Positions 6,141 through 7,189 of a stretch of DNA of 7,189 nucleotides are shown here, piece by piece. Within the stretch, counting starts at the first letter, position 1. The number at the start of each line of letters is the position of its first letter. The DNA comes from SHYG01 sp041485445 (lineage in GTDB: Bacteria; Chloroflexota; Dehalococcoidia; Lucifugimonadales; UBA3495). The notes beneath the pieces were generated by a model that searched no databases, was not told the DNA's origin, and saw only the letters and a list, made by a program, of their open reading frames with translations. Location of the stretch: the NCBI GenBank assembly GCA_041485445.1, contig JBGPJN010000157.1, positions 1 to 7,189 of the forward strand, in the 5' to 3' direction. Position numbers and translations under genes: made by a program.

Positions 6141-7189
6141 TGGTCAAGGGAGGCAACCGCAACACTGCCAAGCTGCTGATGGAGCGCAGTGTGCCCGGCC
6201 GGGTGGGCGCGGTGCTGCCGCCCCTGGACGTGCCGGCGCAACCCCTGCCCGACGCGGCGTTGCTGCGAAGTGACCTGGCCCTGCCCGAAGTATCCGAGCC
6301 GGAGGTGGTGCAGTATTTCACGGGGCTGAGCCAGCTCAACTACTCCATCGACACCCACTTCTACCCCCTGGGTAGCTGCACCATGAAGTACAACCCCAAG
6401 ATCAACGACGAGGTGGCCTTCTGGCCCGGCTTTGCCGGCATCCACCCGCTGCAACCGCCCGAGCTGGCCCAGGGGGCTTTGGAGTTGCTGTACCGGCTGC
6501 AGGGGTTCCTGCAGGAGATTACCGGCCTGCCCGGCAGCAGCCTGGCCACCCTGGCGGGCGCCCACGGGGAGCTGGCCGGGGTGCTGATGATCCGCGCCTA
6601 CCACCTGGCCCGAAGCGATGCGGCCCGTCGCAAGATGGCCATCCCCGACAGCGCCCACGGCACCAACCCGGCCTCGGCGGCCATGGCGGGGTTTGAGGTG
6701 GTCACTCTGCCGTCTGACCAGGCCGGCAACGTGGACTTGCACGCCCTCCACCAGTTGGCCGGGCCGGCCCTGGCGGGGGTGATGATCACCCTGCCCAGCA
6801 CCCTGGGCCTGTTCGACACCCACATCGTGGAGGTGTGCCGGGTGGTGCACCAGGCCGGCGGGCTGGTGTACGGCGACGGGGCCAACATGAACGCGCTGCT
6901 GGGCCGGGTCAAGCTGGGCGACCTGGGCTTCGACGTGGCCCACCTGAACCTGCACAAGACCTTCAGCACGCCCCACGGCGGCGGCGGCCCCGGCGCCGGG
7001 CCGGTGTGCTGCGGCGAGAATCTGCTGCGCTACCTGGCGGCGCCGGTGGTCGCCAAGGCTGGCGACGGCCCAGACTCCACCTACCGCCTGACCAGGCCGG
7101 AGGCCAGCATCGGCAAGGTCAGCGCCTTCCACGGCAACTTCGGCGTGCTGGTGCGGGCCTACACGTACATACGCACCCTGGGCGAAGCG
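6140..7189 (+). CDS. gcvPB: Glycine dehydrogenase (decarboxylating) subunit 2, P-protein B, cut by window end
   Basis: The visible 350 residues are the N-terminal two thirds of the PLP-carrying half of split P-protein; family members are usually about 480-520 long, so the missing part lies beyond the window. Motifs in order: HFYPLGSCTMKYNPK at 73-87, AGAHGELAGVLMIRAYH, IPDSAHGTNPASA, LGLFDTHI, YGDGANMNALLG, and the PLP site HLNLHKTFSTPHGGGGPGAGP with K273 as the Schiff-base lysine. FHGNFGVLVRAYTYIRTLG runs to the edge. No frameshift or stop interrupts it. Some usually conserved spots differ: SLATLAGAHGE where LEPAAGAHGE or LQPAAGAHGE is usual, ITLPSTLGLF for TNPNTLGLF, YGDGAN for YYDGAN, and PVCC for PVGV. 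The PLP lysine and Gly-rich loop are intact, so I expect an active enzyme. Confidence 0.94.
   Translation, partial: MVKGGNRNTAKLLMERSVPGRVGAVLPPLDVPAQPLPDAALLRSDLALPEVSEPEVVQYFTGLSQLNYSIDTHFYPLGSCTMKYNPKINDEVAFWPGFAGIHPLQPPELAQGALELLYRLQGFLQEITGLPGSSLATLAGAHGELAGVLMIRAYHLARSDAARRKMAIPDSAHGTNPASAAMAGFEVVTLPSDQAGNVDLHALHQLAGPALAGVMITLPSTLGLFDTHIVEVCRVVHQAGGLVYGDGANMNALLGRVKLGDLGFDVAHLNLHKTFSTPHGGGGPGAGPVCCGENLLRYLAAPVVAKAGDGPDSTYRLTRPEASIGKVSAFHGNFGVLVRAYTYIRTLGEA

Noticed and set aside
5951..7132. 393-codon minus-strand open frame opposite gcvPA/gcvPB
   Set aside because: It is antisense to conserved gcvPA/gcvPB sequence and spans their junction, with no recognisable domain.

Overview
The window is a GC-rich bacterial chromosome segment. 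Codon third positions are mostly G or C, and starts are mixed: three TTG, one GTG and three ATG by my choice. The gene content, the split glycine-cleavage P-protein (gcvPA + gcvPB), a duplicated carboxymuconolactone-decarboxylase-like protein and a lipoprotein with a long Pro/Thr linker together suggest an uncultured Chloroflexota, perhaps of the Dehalococcoidia/SAR202 type. That placement is inference from style and gene set, not a database match.

Layout. From 1 to 806 (minus, running off the left edge) lies a two-domain CMD-family protein. A 233-base divergent spacer (807-1039) holds its promoter, a leader hairpin, and the promoter of the next gene. From 1040 to 2308 (plus) is a lipoprotein with a CrtC/AttH-type lipocalin-like domain, apparently read from a leaderless transcript. 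It converges on a minus-strand gene (2969 down to 2454 or 2359) for a double zinc-ribbon plus RDD membrane protein. That gene appears to carry a one-base frameshift near 2517 that cuts off its last transmembrane helix. From 3132 to the right edge runs a glycine cleavage operon on the plus strand: gcvT, gcvH, gcvPA and gcvPB (cut by the window end).

The gcv genes make a coherent unit. P-protein (A+B subunits) decarboxylates glycine and passes the aminomethyl group to the lipoyl arm of H-protein. T-protein then moves the C1 unit to tetrahydrofolate, giving 5,10-methylene-THF and ammonia. The dihydrolipoamide dehydrogenase (L-protein) and lipoylation genes are not in the window. gcvT/gcvH and gcvPA/gcvPB overlap by a few bases and look translationally coupled. 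Between gcvH and gcvPA sits a 109-base gap filled by a double-hairpin palindromic element that looks like a dispersed intergenic repeat.

I see no clearly new biological system. The most useful observations are the frameshifted RDD gene, the double-hairpin repeat inside the gcv operon, the leaderless lipoprotein promoter, and unusual residues at normally conserved GcvPB positions.
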